Positions 41,402-49,797 of a DNA stretch of 64,000 bases are shown here, in pieces. How positions within the stretch are numbered: the first letter of the stretch is position 1; the number at the start of each line of letters is the position of its first letter. Under the pieces are notes generated by a model. It was not told the DNA's origin, did no database searches, and saw nothing but the letters and a program-made list of their open reading frames with translations. The position numbers and the translations under genes were made by a program. The stretch is from the NCBI GenBank assembly GCA_019751755.1, contig JAIENA010000006.1:1-64000 (forward strand), written 5' to 3'. This DNA is from Burkholderiaceae bacterium (GTDB lineage: Bacteria > Pseudomonadota > Gammaproteobacteria > Burkholderiales > Burkholderiaceae_D).

Positions 41402-43378
41402 TCAACGGCCGCCAAACGCGGCTTCCTGCAATTGCTGTTCAGTAAAGCCCTTCGGCGCCACGCTGCCGAGGCGCGCTTTCAGCGATTGCGGCTTGCCCTC
41501 GAACAGGGCGGCGTAATAAGTGGCGTTGGACATCACGTTTTTGACGTAGGTACGGGTCTCGAAAAACGGGATCGACTCGATAAACACGGCCGACTCCATC
41601 GGTTTGTCGAGTGTGGCGCGCCACGAACGCAAACGGCCCGGGCCCGCGTTGTAGGCGGCCGACGCCAGCACCTGCGAGCCATCCATATTGCCCAGCACCA
41701 TGTTCATGTAATTGGTGCCCAGCAGGATATTGGTGCGCACGTCCGTGATGGCCTCCGACACGTAATCACTCAAGCCGATTTTCTTGGCGACCCAGCGCGC
41801 GGTGGACGGCATCACTTGCATCAGGCCGGACGCGCCGGCGTGCGATTGCGCATCCATGATGAAGCGCGACTCTTGCCGGATCAGGCCATACACCCAGGCC
41901 TTGTCCAGGCCCAGCGTCTGCGTGGCCGGATGCATGATGTCGTCATGCGGCGCCGGGAAGCGCTGGCTGTAGTCGACTTGCACGCGGGTGCGGTCGGAGG
42001 TGTTGACCATGCGGTCCAGGATATGGTGTTGCCGCGCGAATTCCGCCGCCGCCAGATGTTCCCGTTCGTTCAGGCTGCGCAATTCCCAGTTCCATTCGCG
42101 CGTGCCCTCGAAACGCAGGCGCATGGCAAAGAATTTCAGCGCGCGCTGGAAGCCCGGGCGGGCGGCAATCGCGGCCACTTCGCTGTCCGTCAATGGCGCG
42201 CCGGGTGGCGGGATCGCCACCAGCTTGCCCAATTCTTCCTGCGCCAGTTGGCCATAGAAATGCGGCTGGTCGGCAATCGTGCGCAGCAGTTGCGCCGCCT
42301 CGCCGGACGGCTGGGCGCCCGCATGCTCGGCCATCAGCGCGCGGGCTTTCCAGTACACCCACGCCGGGTCGGCGCGCAGCGCTTCCGGCATGGCGGCGAT
42401 ATTCTTTTTGACTTGCTTCCAGTCGCCATGGCGCAGCGCGAAGCGGGTCTTCCATTGATGCTGGTCGAGCGACAGCGGCGCGCCGTTCGCCTTGTGCCAG
42501 TAGTCGGCGGTCTCCGGCGCCAGCGAGTACGACGACTGCAGCGCGATATTGGCCCAGCCGATCGCCTGTTCCTGCGCGGAGAGCTTCGGCGCCGCCTTGT
42601 TCAGCGCCAGCACCGCGAGTTGCTTGCTGGTCTTGGCGGCGCGGCCGACCGCCACCAGGAAGGTTTCATGGTCGGCCTTGGACACGCCGGCGCCCTTGGC
42701 CAGCGCCACCAGTGGCACATCGACCGCCTGCGAAATCTTTTTATCGACGCCGCCCACCAGCAGGATCGCGCGGCGCGCCTGGCCGGTGGCGTTGAATTCG
42801 CCCGCCAGCCGCACCTGCGCCCACACATCGTCGGCGGAGAACTGGCCGGCCTGGTACAGCGTGGCGATCAGGCCCGCGCACGCTTCGCCATAGCCATTGG
42901 GCTGGGTCAGCAAGGCGCGCGCATCGTCGGCCACTTTCAAGCCCTTGAGCGCTTTCGATTGCAGCGCATAGCATTTGACCTGGGTATCGTCGTTCAGCAC
43001 GAACAGCGGCAACTGGTCGTCAAAGTTCGGCCAGTCTTTCTTGCGGCCCAGTTCCAGCAGCCAGTCATTGCGCAAGCGGTCGGCAATCGCGCTGCCGTCG
43101 TAACGCTTGAGAAATTCACGGATGTCGTAGGTGGTGGCGTCGCGCAAGCGCGATTTCAGCCGATAATAATCAACGTACGACGGAATGGAATAATTGCCCA
43201 GCCGCGCGCCGTAGAAATCCACTTTGGCCGGTTCGTCCTTGCGCACGGCTTCGCGCAGCAACAGGAAGGCATCGTCTTCCTTGCGGGTGTCGATGTCGTC
43301 GGCGTGGACTGGGGATGCTGCGGATGCGAAAGCACAGGCCATCGCCATGCCGGCTATCCATTTCGAAGGGGAAATCAA
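41402..43378 (-). CDS. slt: soluble lytic murein transglycosylase
   Basis: Periplasmic enzyme of 658 residues that cleaves peptidoglycan glycan strands. A signal peptide (MISPSKWIAGMAMACAFASAASPVHA) is followed by a long alpha-helical superhelical region (about 30-470). The C-terminal SLT catalytic domain (about 490-620) has the catalytic Glu in RQESRFIMDAQSHAGASGLMQ and AYNAGPGRLRSW. Length and layout match Slt70. It is divergent from the 5-formyl-THF cyclo-ligase gene, 27 bases apart. Confidence 0.94.
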   Translation of the reverse strand: MISPSKWIAGMAMACAFASAASPVHADDIDTRKEDDAFLLLREAVRKDEPAKVDFYGARLGNYSIPSYVDYYRLKSRLRDATTYDIREFLKRYDGSAIADRLRNDWLLELGRKKDWPNFDDQLPLFVLNDDTQVKCYALQSKALKGLKVADDARALLTQPNGYGEACAGLIATLYQAGQFSADDVWAQVRLAGEFNATGQARRAILLVGGVDKKISQAVDVPLVALAKGAGVSKADHETFLVAVGRAAKTSKQLAVLALNKAAPKLSAQEQAIGWANIALQSSYSLAPETADYWHKANGAPLSLDQHQWKTRFALRHGDWKQVKKNIAAMPEALRADPAWVYWKARALMAEHAGAQPSGEAAQLLRTIADQPHFYGQLAQEELGKLVAIPPPGAPLTDSEVAAIAARPGFQRALKFFAMRLRFEGTREWNWELRSLNEREHLAAAEFARQHHILDRMVNTSDRTRVQVDYSQRFPAPHDDIMHPATQTLGLDKAWVYGLIRQESRFIMDAQSHAGASGLMQVMPSTARWVAKKIGLSDYVSEAITDVRTNILLGTNYMNMVLGNMDGSQVLASAAYNAGPGRLRSWRATLDKPMESAVFIESIPFFETRTYVKNVMSNATYYAALFEGKPQSLKARLGSVAPKGFTEQQLQEAAFGGR

Positions 43379-43405
43379 GGTACGACTCTCACAAAAAATC
43401 CAGAC

Positions 43406-43999
43406 ATGACCAGCGATCCAAGAATACCACGCAACCCAGCCACGCCACCAGACAAACTGCCCGTCGGAAAAGCTGAACTACGGAAACAATTACTGGCATA
43501 CCGCCGCGCCCTGGCACCGGACACGCGGGCCGCCTGGGATCAGGCGCTGTGCGCCAACGTGCTGGCGTGGCAGGACGCCAATCAGGTGCGGGAACTGGGG
43601 GTGTATTGGCCGCTGCGCGACGAACCGGATTTGCACCTGGCCTATGCCGAACTGGCCCGGCGCGGCGTGCGCTTGCTGCTGCCGGTGGTGGTGGCGCGCC
43701 ATACGGCGCTGGAATTTGCCGAATGGACCCTCGGTGAAGCCATGGTCAAGGACACCATGGGGGTGGCGGTGCCGGCGGATTTGCGCATGACGGCGTATCC
43801 GCCGGCCTTGCTGGTGCCGTGCCTCGGCTACAACCGGCACCGCTTCCGCCTTGGCTATGGCGGCGGCTTTTATGACCGGACCCTGGCCGCTGCGCCACGG
43901 CCGGCCACGGCGGGCATCGCCTACCGTTGCCTGCAGGCCGATTTTCCGGACGATCCGCATGACGTCGCGCTCGACGTCATGCTGACGGAGTCGGCTTAG
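43406..43999 (+). CDS. 5-formyltetrahydrofolate cyclo-ligase
   Basis: Enzyme of 197 residues that turns 5-formyl-THF into 5,10-methenyl-THF using ATP. KAELRKQLLAYRRAL is at the N-terminus; the C-terminal ATP-binding signature is LGYGGGFYDRTLA after VPCLGYNRHRFR. The start ATG 43406 sits immediately before MTSDPRIPRNP. The same frame is open far upstream, but that part runs antisense to slt. Its TAG stop overlaps the stop of the convergent small membrane protein gene by 3 shared bases. Confidence 0.93.
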   Translation: MTSDPRIPRNPATPPDKLPVGKAELRKQLLAYRRALAPDTRAAWDQALCANVLAWQDANQVRELGVYWPLRDEPDLHLAYAELARRGVRLLLPVVVARHTALEFAEWTLGEAMVKDTMGVAVPADLRMTAYPPALLVPCLGYNRHRFRLGYGGGFYDRTLAAAPRPATAGIAYRCLQADFPDDPHDVALDVMLTESA

Positions 44000-44253
44000 A
44001 TCCAGCCGCGCTGCAGCGCATGGCCGGCCAGCATCAAGGCAATGCCAAGCAGGTTTAACGCTGTTGCGTATGGCTTCAATGCGGCTTGGGGGCGGCCAGA
44101 GGCCACATCGGGGAATACGACAGGAACATAGTAAACAAACATAACCAACAGGCCCAGGCCCTTCAGTAAATCGCTGGCGCTGTGGTTGACGGCGGCAAAG
44201 GCCAGCATGCCACCGGCGCTAAACAAGCAAAGGCCACACAAGAAACGGGTCAT
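43996..44253 (-). CDS. small membrane protein, tandem paralogue 1
   Basis: An 85-residue protein with about three hydrophobic segments (4-22, 29-48 and 65-80) and a final GWI. I do not recognise the family. It aligns without gaps to the 85-residue protein encoded just upstream, with about 35 identical positions, including SxxDLLKGxG, LGIAxMLA and GWI. The start ATG 44253 has GGAAGG about 11 bases upstream; a GTG 18 bases earlier is less likely. The stop codon overlaps that of the convergent cyclo-ligase gene. Confidence 0.72.
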   Translation of the reverse strand: MTRFLCGLCLFSAGGMLAFAAVNHSASDLLKGLGLLVMFVYYVPVVFPDVASGRPQAALKPYATALNLLGIALMLAGHALQRGWI

Positions 44254-44275
44254 TATTGTTCGGCCTTCCACGGCG

Positions 44276-44533
44276 TCAAATCCAGCCGTTCTTCCACGCG
44301 AAAGCCGCCAGCATGCAGGCGATGCCCAGCGTCATGAGTGGCGTGGACGCGCGTTTGACCGCGATGGCGAAGCGCCCGGCCGGCTCGGGCTTTGCCACTT
44401 GCGGCAAGCAAATCAGGAATATCGCCAAATAGCCGACACCTTTCAGCAGGTCGGCGCCGCTGGCGTTACCAATACCAGAGGCAAACGAGGTCACCAGGCC
44501 GATCAACATCAGCAGGCAAATAAAAGGTTTCAT
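44276..44533 (-). CDS. small membrane protein, tandem paralogue 2
   Basis: An 85-residue hydrophobic protein beginning MKPFICLLMLIGLV and ending KNGWI, with DLLKGVGYLAIFLICLP in the middle. It lies 22 bases upstream of its paralogue in the same direction, and the pair is probably co-transcribed. The equal lengths and shared motifs point to a tandem duplication that has since diverged. No function is assigned. Confidence 0.72.
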   Translation of the reverse strand: MKPFICLLMLIGLVTSFASGIGNASGADLLKGVGYLAIFLICLPQVAKPEPAGRFAIAVKRASTPLMTLGIACMLAAFAWKNGWI

Positions 44534-44602
44534 TGCAAAAATTGAATAAGTCCGGCCCGGCCGTAAGCGCCACGCACTGTATCAGCCGCTTAAGAAAACG
44601 AC

Positions 44603-44624
44603 AAGGGCGCCCGCAGGCGCCCTT
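44603..44624 (-). terminator. hairpin after metF (probable terminator)
   Basis: AAGGGCGCC, loop CGCA, GGCGCCCTT: nine perfect pairs 6 bases beyond the metF stop. On the minus strand GTCGTTTTC follows, a weak U-tract. Confidence 0.65.
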
Positions 44625-44629
44625 ATGTC

Positions 44630-45463
44630 TTACACCAGGCGCTGCCACAGCGCCGTGGTCGGCGCCGCCTGGTTCATGCTGTAGAAGTGGATACCCGGTG
44701 CGCCGCCCTTGAGCAGGCGTTGGGCCAAGTCCGTCACCACATCGAGGCCGAAGGCCTTGATGGACGCCGTGTCGTCGCCAAAACTGGCCAGTTTCAGGCG
44801 CACCCAGCGTGGAATTTCCGCGCCACACATGTCGGAAAAACGCATCAGCTGCGTGTAGTTGGTGATCGGCATGATGCCCGGCACGATCGGCACCGTGACG
44901 CCGGCCTTGGTGGCCTGGTCGACAAAGTGGAAGTAGGCATCGGCATTGTAGAAATACTGGGTGATGGCGGCATTGGCGCCGGCATTCACCTTGCGCACGA
45001 ACGCTTCCAGGTCGTGCTGCGGCGAGCGGGCCTGCGGGTGCACTTCCGGATACGCGGCCACTTCGATGTGGAACCAGTCGCCGGTTTCGGCGCGGATGAA
45101 TTCCACCAGTTCATTGGCGTAACGGAATTCGCCGGAAGCCCCATAGCCGCTCGGCAAATCGCCGCGCAGCGCCACCAGGCGGCGGATGCCGTGCGATTTA
45201 TATTCGTCGAGGATGGCGCGGATCGATTCGCGGGTGCCGCCGATACACGACAGGTGGGGCGCGGCATCCTCGCCGGCCGCCATGATTTCACGCACGGTGT
45301 CGAGCGTGCCGTTTTGCGTGGTGCCGCCGGCGCCAAACGTCACGGAGAAATATTTAGGGTGCAATTCGGACAGCTTGGCGCGCGTTACGCGCAGCTTTTC
45401 CGCGCCTTCCGCCGTCTTGGGCGGAAAGAATTCAATACTGAAATTAGGAGTTTCCATCTGCAT
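44630..45463 (-). CDS. metF: 5,10-methylenetetrahydrofolate reductase
   Basis: FAD enzyme of 277 residues that makes 5-methyl-THF for methionine synthesis. The N-terminal FSIEFFPPKTAEG holds the catalytic Glu; FAD contacts appear in YFSVTFGAGGTTQNGT and RGDLPSGYG, and the substrate region in PGIMPITNY. ATG 45463 and ATG 45457 are both possible starts. It overlaps the end of the DUF360 membrane protein gene, and both follow ahcY, forming an S-adenosylhomocysteine recycling unit. Confidence 0.95.
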   Translation of the reverse strand: MQMETPNFSIEFFPPKTAEGAEKLRVTRAKLSELHPKYFSVTFGAGGTTQNGTLDTVREIMAAGEDAAPHLSCIGGTRESIRAILDEYKSHGIRRLVALRGDLPSGYGASGEFRYANELVEFIRAETGDWFHIEVAAYPEVHPQARSPQHDLEAFVRKVNAGANAAITQYFYNADAYFHFVDQATKAGVTVPIVPGIMPITNYTQLMRFSDMCGAEIPRWVRLKLASFGDDTASIKAFGLDVVTDLAQRLLKGGAPGIHFYSMNQAAPTTALWQRLV

Positions 45464-45800
45464 TCTTCAAAAGTAAGGTAGACAGAGCCCAGGAAATCAC
45501 GCTGTACAAGATCGCGCCGCCGATTGCGGACCAGAAGCTATCGACGTGGAAGCCGTCCACCCATTGCGCCACCAGCCAGAACATGAAGCCATTGATGACG
45601 AGGATGAACAAGCCCAGCGACAGCAGCGTCACAGGCAATGTCAGCAGCAGTAAAACAGGACGTATCAGGGTGTTGACCAGGCCCAGCACAAGGGCTGCAA
45701 CCAGGGCGGCGCCAATGCTTGTGACATCGACGGAATGCATCAGGTAGGGCACGGCAAGCAGAGCGGCCGCATTAATTAACCAGGTAAGGACCAAACGCAT
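45444..45800 (-). CDS. DUF360/4-TM phage-holin-superfamily membrane protein
   Basis: A protein of 118 residues with four hydrophobic spans (about 4-22, 29-47, 54-76, 88-108). LGLVNTLIRPVLLLLTLPVTLLSLGLF is the family's core; NGFMFWLVAQW and DSFWSAIGGAI follow. The family (YvlD/COG1950) has no agreed function despite the holin name. Here it lies between ahcY and metF and overlaps the metF start by about 20 bases, so it is translationally coupled to the methionine cycle genes. Confidence 0.85.
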   Translation of the reverse strand: MRLVLTWLINAAALLAVPYLMHSVDVTSIGAALVAALVLGLVNTLIRPVLLLLTLPVTLLSLGLFILVINGFMFWLVAQWVDGFHVDSFWSAIGGAILYSVISWALSTLLLKNADGNS

Positions 45801-45867
45801 AAAGAGCCTCGCAACCGCGCGTTGAAAAGGACCGCAAGCGCGGCCCCTTTCAACGGCGTGGACAACT

Positions 45868-45896
45868 ATGGGTGCCGAGCCTTCAGGCCGGGCATC
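45868..45896 (-). repeat. GGATGCCCGGCCT repeat, copy B
   Basis: On the minus strand GATGCCCGGCCTGAAGG is followed by CTCGGCACCCAT. It begins 7 bases after the ahcY stop in the sense direction of that gene and lies between ahcY and the DUF360 gene. Confidence 0.75.
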
Positions 45897-45902
45897 AACA
45901 TA

Positions 45903-47333
45903 TTAATAACGGTAGTGCTCAGGCTTGTACGGGCCTTGGACTTGCACGTTGATGTAGGCTGCCTGCTCTTCGGTCAAGGTGGTCAGCTTCGCGTTCAGCG
46001 TTTTCAGCTGCAAGCGGGCGACTTTCTCGTCCAGGTGTTTCGGCAAGGTGTACACGCCGACTGGATACGCCTGGATGTTGGTGAACAGTTCGATCTGGGC
46101 GATGGTCTGGTTGGCGAACGACGACGACATCACGTACGACGGGTGGCCGGTACCGCAACCCAGGTTCACCAGGCGGCCTTCGGCCAGCAAGATGATACGT
46201 TTGCCCGAAGGGAAGATCACGTGGTCAACTTGCGGCTTGATGTTTTCCCACTCGTATTTCTTCAGCGCCGCCACATCGATTTCATTGTCGAAGTGACCGA
46301 TGTTGCAGACGATGGCCTGGTCTTTCATGGCCAGCATGTGCTGTTCCGTCAGGATGTGGTAGTTGCCGGTGCAGGTCACGAAGATGTCGCCTTGCGATGC
46401 GGCTTCATCCATCGTCACCACGCGGTAGCCTTCCATCGCCGCTTGCAGGGCGCAGATCGGATCGATCTCGGTCACCCACACTTGCGCCGACAGCGCGCGC
46501 ATGGCCTGGGCCGAACCTTTGCCGACGTCACCGTAGCCGGCGATCACGGCGATCTTACCTGCGATCATCACGTCGGTGGCGCGCTTGATGCCGTCCACCA
46601 GCGATTCGCGGCAGCCATACAGATTGTCGAACTTCGACTTGGTGACGGAATCGTTGACGTTGATGGCCGGGAAGGCCAGCTTGCCATCCTTGTGCATCTG
46701 GTACAGGCGGTGCACGCCGGTGGTGGTTTCTTCGGTCACGCCCATGATTTCCGGCAAGCGCTTGGAGTACCAGGTCGGATCAACAGCCAGGTGGGCCTTG
46801 ATCGAGTTGAACAGGCAGATTTCTTCTTCCGAACCCGGGTTGTCCAGCACCGAAATGTCTTTTTCAGCGCGCACGCCCAGGTGCAGCAGCAGGGTGGCGT
46901 CGCCGCCATCGTCCAGGATCATGTTCGAGTACACGGCATTGCCGGCGGCGTCGTTCGGCCACTCGAAGATGCGGTGCGTGTAATCCCAGTAGTCAACCAG
47001 GGTTTCGCCCTTGACGGCAAACACCGGCGTGCCAACGGAGGCGATGGCGGCGGCGGCGTGGTCCTGGGTCGAGTAGATGTTGCACGAGGCCCAACGCACT
47101 TGCGCACCCAGTGCTTCCAGCGTGCGGATCAGCACGGCGGTCTGGATGGTCATGTGCAGCGAACCGGTGATGCGCGCGCCTTTCAGTGGCTGGGCGGCGG
47201 CGAATTCTTCACGGATGGCCATCAGGCCAGGCATTTCCGTTTCAGCAATCTTGATTTCTTTTTCGCCCCATGCGGCCAGGCCGATGTCAGCGATGATGTA
47301 GTCTTGCGACGGTTGGAATGCGGCGTTCATCAC
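45903..47333 (-). CDS. ahcY: S-adenosylhomocysteine hydrolase
   Basis: NAD-dependent enzyme of 476 residues splitting S-adenosylhomocysteine into adenosine and homocysteine. The Rossmann loop is [14 protein letters not shown]. Substrate residues are in [12 protein letters not shown] and the [15 protein letters not shown] segment; the conserved C-terminus is [10 protein letters not shown]. Its length includes the roughly 40-residue insert common in proteobacterial members. AGGAGG lies about 7 bases before ATG 47333. An SAH riboswitch precedes it, so expression should rise when the toxic product accumulates. Confidence 0.97.
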   Translation of the reverse strand: MMNAAFQPSQDYIIADIGLAAWGEKEIKIAETEMPGLMAIREEFAAAQPLKGARITGSLHMTIQTAVLIRTLEALGAQVRWASCNIYSTQDHAAAAIASVGTPVFAVKGETLVDYWDYTHRIFEWPNDAAGNAVYSNMILDDGGDATLLLHLGVRAEKDISVLDNPGSEEEICLFNSIKAHLAVDPTWYSKRLPEIMGVTEETTTGVHRLYQMHKDGKLAFPAINVNDSVTKSKFDNLYGCRESLVDGIKRATDVMIAGKIAVIAGYGDVGKGSAQAMRALSAQVWVTEIDPICALQAAMEGYRVVTMDEAASQGDIFVTCTGNYHILTEQHMLAMKDQAIVCNIGHFDNEIDVAALKKYEWENIKPQVDHVIFPSGKRIILLAEGRLVNLGCGTGHPSYVMSSSFANQTIAQIELFTNIQAYPVGVYTLPKHLDEKVARLQLKTLNAKLTTLTEEQAAYINVQVQGPYKPEHYRY

Positions 47334-47359
47334 GCCCTCCTTTCAGTTAGTTGAAAAAA

Positions 47360-47427
47360 GTAACGTGAGCGCGGTTGCAGAAATCCGAGCCTGGCGAACA
47401 CTGTGGTTCGTCGCAACGCTCCTCGGA
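47360..47427 (-). promoter_or_regulatory. SAH riboswitch controlling ahcY
   Basis: On the minus strand the leader begins CCGAGGAGCGTTGCGAC, then a small hairpin, then GCCAGGCTCGG, and after a short linker AACCGCGCTCACGTT. This order (CCGAGG pairing with CTCGG, GGAGCG pairing with CGCTC as a pseudoknot) is the conserved core of the SAH aptamer known upstream of ahcY and related genes in beta- and gammaproteobacteria. The 5' end lies 7 bases after a TAGAAT -10 box. Ligand binding would expose the ribosome site about 30 bases downstream. Confidence 0.88.
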
Positions 47428-47433
47428 ACATGC

Positions 47434-47439
47434 ATTCTA
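47434..47439 (-). promoter_or_regulatory. -10 element of the ahcY promoter
   Basis: TAGAAT on the minus strand, placing the transcription start at about 47427, exactly the first base of the SAH aptamer. No good -35 box was seen (best is TCGATC, about 18 bases upstream). Confidence 0.55.
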
Positions 47440-47544
47440 GCACTAATTCAGCGCTGTGATCGAATGTGTGCGCGATGCCACAAGCCCGCTGCGCAGACGG
47501 CCGGCCAGCAACGCCAGCGCCCCATAATGGGCGCCGCCAGACAC

Positions 47545-47577
47545 AAAAAAAGCCGGACTCGACTAGCGAGTCCGGCT
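47545..47577 (-). terminator. metK intrinsic terminator
   Basis: On the minus strand AGCCGGACTCG, a five-base loop, CGAGTCCGGCT and then TTTTTTT: eleven perfect pairs and a full U-tract, 26 bases after the metK stop. It separates metK from the ahcY promoter. Confidence 0.93.
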
Positions 47578-47602
47578 CTGGCGGCACGCCGCAGTGTGAC
47601 GC

Positions 47603-48766
47603 TTACAGGCCGGCGGCGGCGCGCAAAATGGCGGCCTTGTCGGTGCGTTCCCACGTGAATTCCGGCTCTTCACGGCCGAAGTGGCCGTAGGCTGCGGTTT
47701 TCTGGTAGATCGGGCGCAGCAGGTCCAGCATTTGCACGATGCCTTTCGGGCGCAGGTCGAAGTGTTCCTGTACCAGTTGGGCGATTTTCTCGTCCGAGAT
47801 CACGCCCGTGCCTTCGGTGTAGACAGTGATATTGATCGGACGCGCCACGCCGATCGCGTACGACACCTGCACCTGGCACTGGCGCGCCAGGCCGGCGGCG
47901 ACAATGTTTTTCGCCACATAACGGGCGGCGTAAGCGGCCGAACGGTCGACTTTCGATGGATCCTTGCCGGAGAACGCGCCGCCGCCGTGCGGCGCCGCGC
48001 CGCCGTAGGTGTCAACGATGATCTTGCGGCCGGTCAGGCCGCAATCGCCCTGCGGGCCGCCGATGACGAAACGACCGGTCGGGTTGACCAGGAATTTGGT
48101 GCCGTTCAGCCACTCCGATGGCAGCACCGGCTTGATGATTTCCTCGATGACGGCTTCTTCGATCTGCTTGTGGGTGATGTCCGGATGGTGCTGGGTCGAC
48201 AGCACCACGGTGTCCACGGCAACCGGCTTGCCATCAACATAACGCAGCGTGACTTGCGATTTGGCGTCTGGACGCAGCCATGGCAGGCGGCCATCTTTGC
48301 GCAGTTGCGACTGGCGCTCGACCAGGCGGTGCGAATAGTAAATCGCCGCTGGCATCAGCTCCGGCGTTTCATCGCAGGCGTAGCCGAACATCAGGCCCTG
48401 GTCACCGGCGCCCTGATCGAGGTCGATACCGGCGCCTTCATCAACGCCTTGGGCGATGTCCGGCGATTGCTTGTCGTAAGCGACCAGCACGGCGCAACCC
48501 TTGTAGTCGATACCGTATTCGGTGTTGTCGTAACCGATGCGCTTGATGGTTTCGCGCGCGACCTGGATGTAGTCGACATTGGCGTGGGTGGTGATTTCAC
48601 CAGCCAGCACGACCAGACCGGTATTGCACAGGGTTTCAGCGGCGACGCGGGCTTTCGGGTCCTGCGCCAGGATGGCGTCCAGGATGGCATCGGAAATCTG
48701 GTCGGCGACCTTGTCTGGGTGGCCTTCGGAAACGGATTCAGAGGTAAACAAATAATCAACGGGCAT
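47603..48766 (-). CDS. metK: S-adenosylmethionine synthetase
   Basis: Makes S-adenosylmethionine from methionine and ATP; 387 residues. [20 protein letters not shown] is the N-terminal signature; the ATP loop is [12 protein letters not shown], and [16 protein letters not shown] is the second signature. AGGAG lies 9 bases before ATG 48766, and the protein begins [11 protein letters not shown] as expected; fifteen upstream open codons are ignored. It is separated from ahcY by a strong terminator. Its own leader can fold in two exclusive ways. Confidence 0.97.
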   Translation of the reverse strand: MPVDYLFTSESVSEGHPDKVADQISDAILDAILAQDPKARVAAETLCNTGLVVLAGEITTHANVDYIQVARETIKRIGYDNTEYGIDYKGCAVLVAYDKQSPDIAQGVDEGAGIDLDQGAGDQGLMFGYACDETPELMPAAIYYSHRLVERQSQLRKDGRLPWLRPDAKSQVTLRYVDGKPVAVDTVVLSTQHHPDITHKQIEEAVIEEIIKPVLPSEWLNGTKFLVNPTGRFVIGGPQGDCGLTGRKIIVDTYGGAAPHGGGAFSGKDPSKVDRSAAYAARYVAKNIVAAGLARQCQVQVSYAIGVARPINITVYTEGTGVISDEKIAQLVQEHFDLRPKGIVQMLDLLRPIYQKTAAYGHFGREEPEFTWERTDKAAILRAAAGL

Positions 48767-48797
48767 CACAAGCTCCTGATAATGGTTGAATAAACAT

Positions 48798-48857
48798 GTC
48801 GCAACAACCAAAACCGGCTTGCGACGCTTTAGCGATATTTATATTCCGCCTCGCAAG
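48798..48857 (-). promoter_or_regulatory. metK leader with mutually exclusive stems
   Basis: In minus-strand order, segment A CTTGCGA (48857-48851), segment B GTCGCAAG (48825-48818) and segment C TTGCGAC (48804-48798). B can pair with A or with C, seven pairs each, but not both. Between A and B lies an AT-rich AATATAAATA that could itself be a -10 box, in which case A would not be transcribed and A/B would be an operator. It does not match any SAM riboswitch class I can recall. Confidence 0.45.
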
Positions 48858-48951
48858 TTGTCTGTTAACTCAGCGGATACTACGAACGTGGTATTTTACG
48901 CTTCTTTGAAAATTTTGGCAGGGCAAAAGCGCTTGCCGCACCGAACGATCC

Positions 48952-49797
48952 ATGCTTGTTTCCATCTTCCGCTTCTTTTCCCACTTTCCTTTACCGGTGC
49001 TGCATGCATTGGGCGCCGTGCTGGGCTGGCTGGTGTACCTGCTGTCGCCGTCCTACCGCCGCCGCATGCGACAAAACATGCGCCAGGCCGGCTTTGAGCC
49101 ACACCTGGGCCGCGCCATTGCCGAATCGGGAAAAAGCATAGCCGAACTGCCCTTCATCTGGTGCGCCGCGCCGGAAAAAGTATCGCGCCACGCCACAGTG
49201 GAAAACTGGCAACTGGTGCAAAGTACCCTGGACGCGGGCCGCGGCATTGTCTTCCTCACGCCGCACCTGGGCTGCTTTGAAATTGTCGCGCAGGAAATCG
49301 CGCTGCGGCAAGAGTTGATGGTCATGTACCGCCCGCCCCGGAAGGCAGCGCTGAAACCGCTGATCGAAGGCGCGCGCGCCCGCAAGAACCTGCTGTTGGC
49401 GCCGGCCACGCTGTCGGGCGTGCGCATGCTGGCCAAGTTCCTGAAAAAAGGCGCGCCGGTCGGCATCTTGCCGGACCAGGTGCCGCAGGAAGGCGAAGGC
49501 GTGTTTGCCGATTTCTTCGGCCGCAGCGCCTACACCATGACGCTGCCCGCCAAGCTGGCCCAACTGGGCGATGCGGTCGTCATCGCCACCTATGCGGAGC
49601 GCTTGCCGTTCGGCCGTGGCTATGTGATCCGCTTCGTGCCCTTCGAGGGCACGCTGGAAGGCGATGCGGCGCAACAGGCGCGCGCCATCAATGCCGCGAT
49701 GGAAAAGCTGATCGCACGCGCACCGGCCCAATATTACTGGAGCTATAACCGGTACAAGGTACCGTCCGGCGCGGCCACGCAGCAGGAGGCGGCATGA
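48952..49797 (+). CDS. lipid A acyltransferase-family protein (LpxL/HtrB-like), first copy
   Basis: Inner-membrane protein of 281 residues. An N-terminal hydrophobic segment (about 12-31) precedes the acyltransferase domain with HLGCFE (the HX4E motif), YRPPRK and GILPDQVPQ. The family transfers a fatty acid to the Kdo2-lipid A core. No strong ribosome site precedes ATG 48952. The stop overlaps the start of a second, diverged member, so lipid A may receive two secondary acyl chains. Confidence 0.9.
   Translation: MLVSIFRFFSHFPLPVLHALGAVLGWLVYLLSPSYRRRMRQNMRQAGFEPHLGRAIAESGKSIAELPFIWCAAPEKVSRHATVENWQLVQSTLDAGRGIVFLTPHLGCFEIVAQEIALRQELMVMYRPPRKAALKPLIEGARARKNLLLAPATLSGVRMLAKFLKKGAPVGILPDQVPQEGEGVFADFFGRSAYTMTLPAKLAQLGDAVVIATYAERLPFGRGYVIRFVPFEGTLEGDAAQQARAINAAMEKLIARAPAQYYWSYNRYKVPSGAATQQEAA

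Noticed and set aside
41432-43405. An 855-codon plus frame that would fuse a long N-terminal region to the 5-formyl-THF cyclo-ligase.
   Set aside because: The first 658 codons are antisense to slt and look like shadow sequence. The enzyme's conserved start is at 43406.
45444-45800. Prophage remnant, because the protein belongs to a phage-holin superfamily.
   Set aside because: The DUF360 branch is chromosomal and this copy is embedded in the ahcY-metF unit with no phage genes around.
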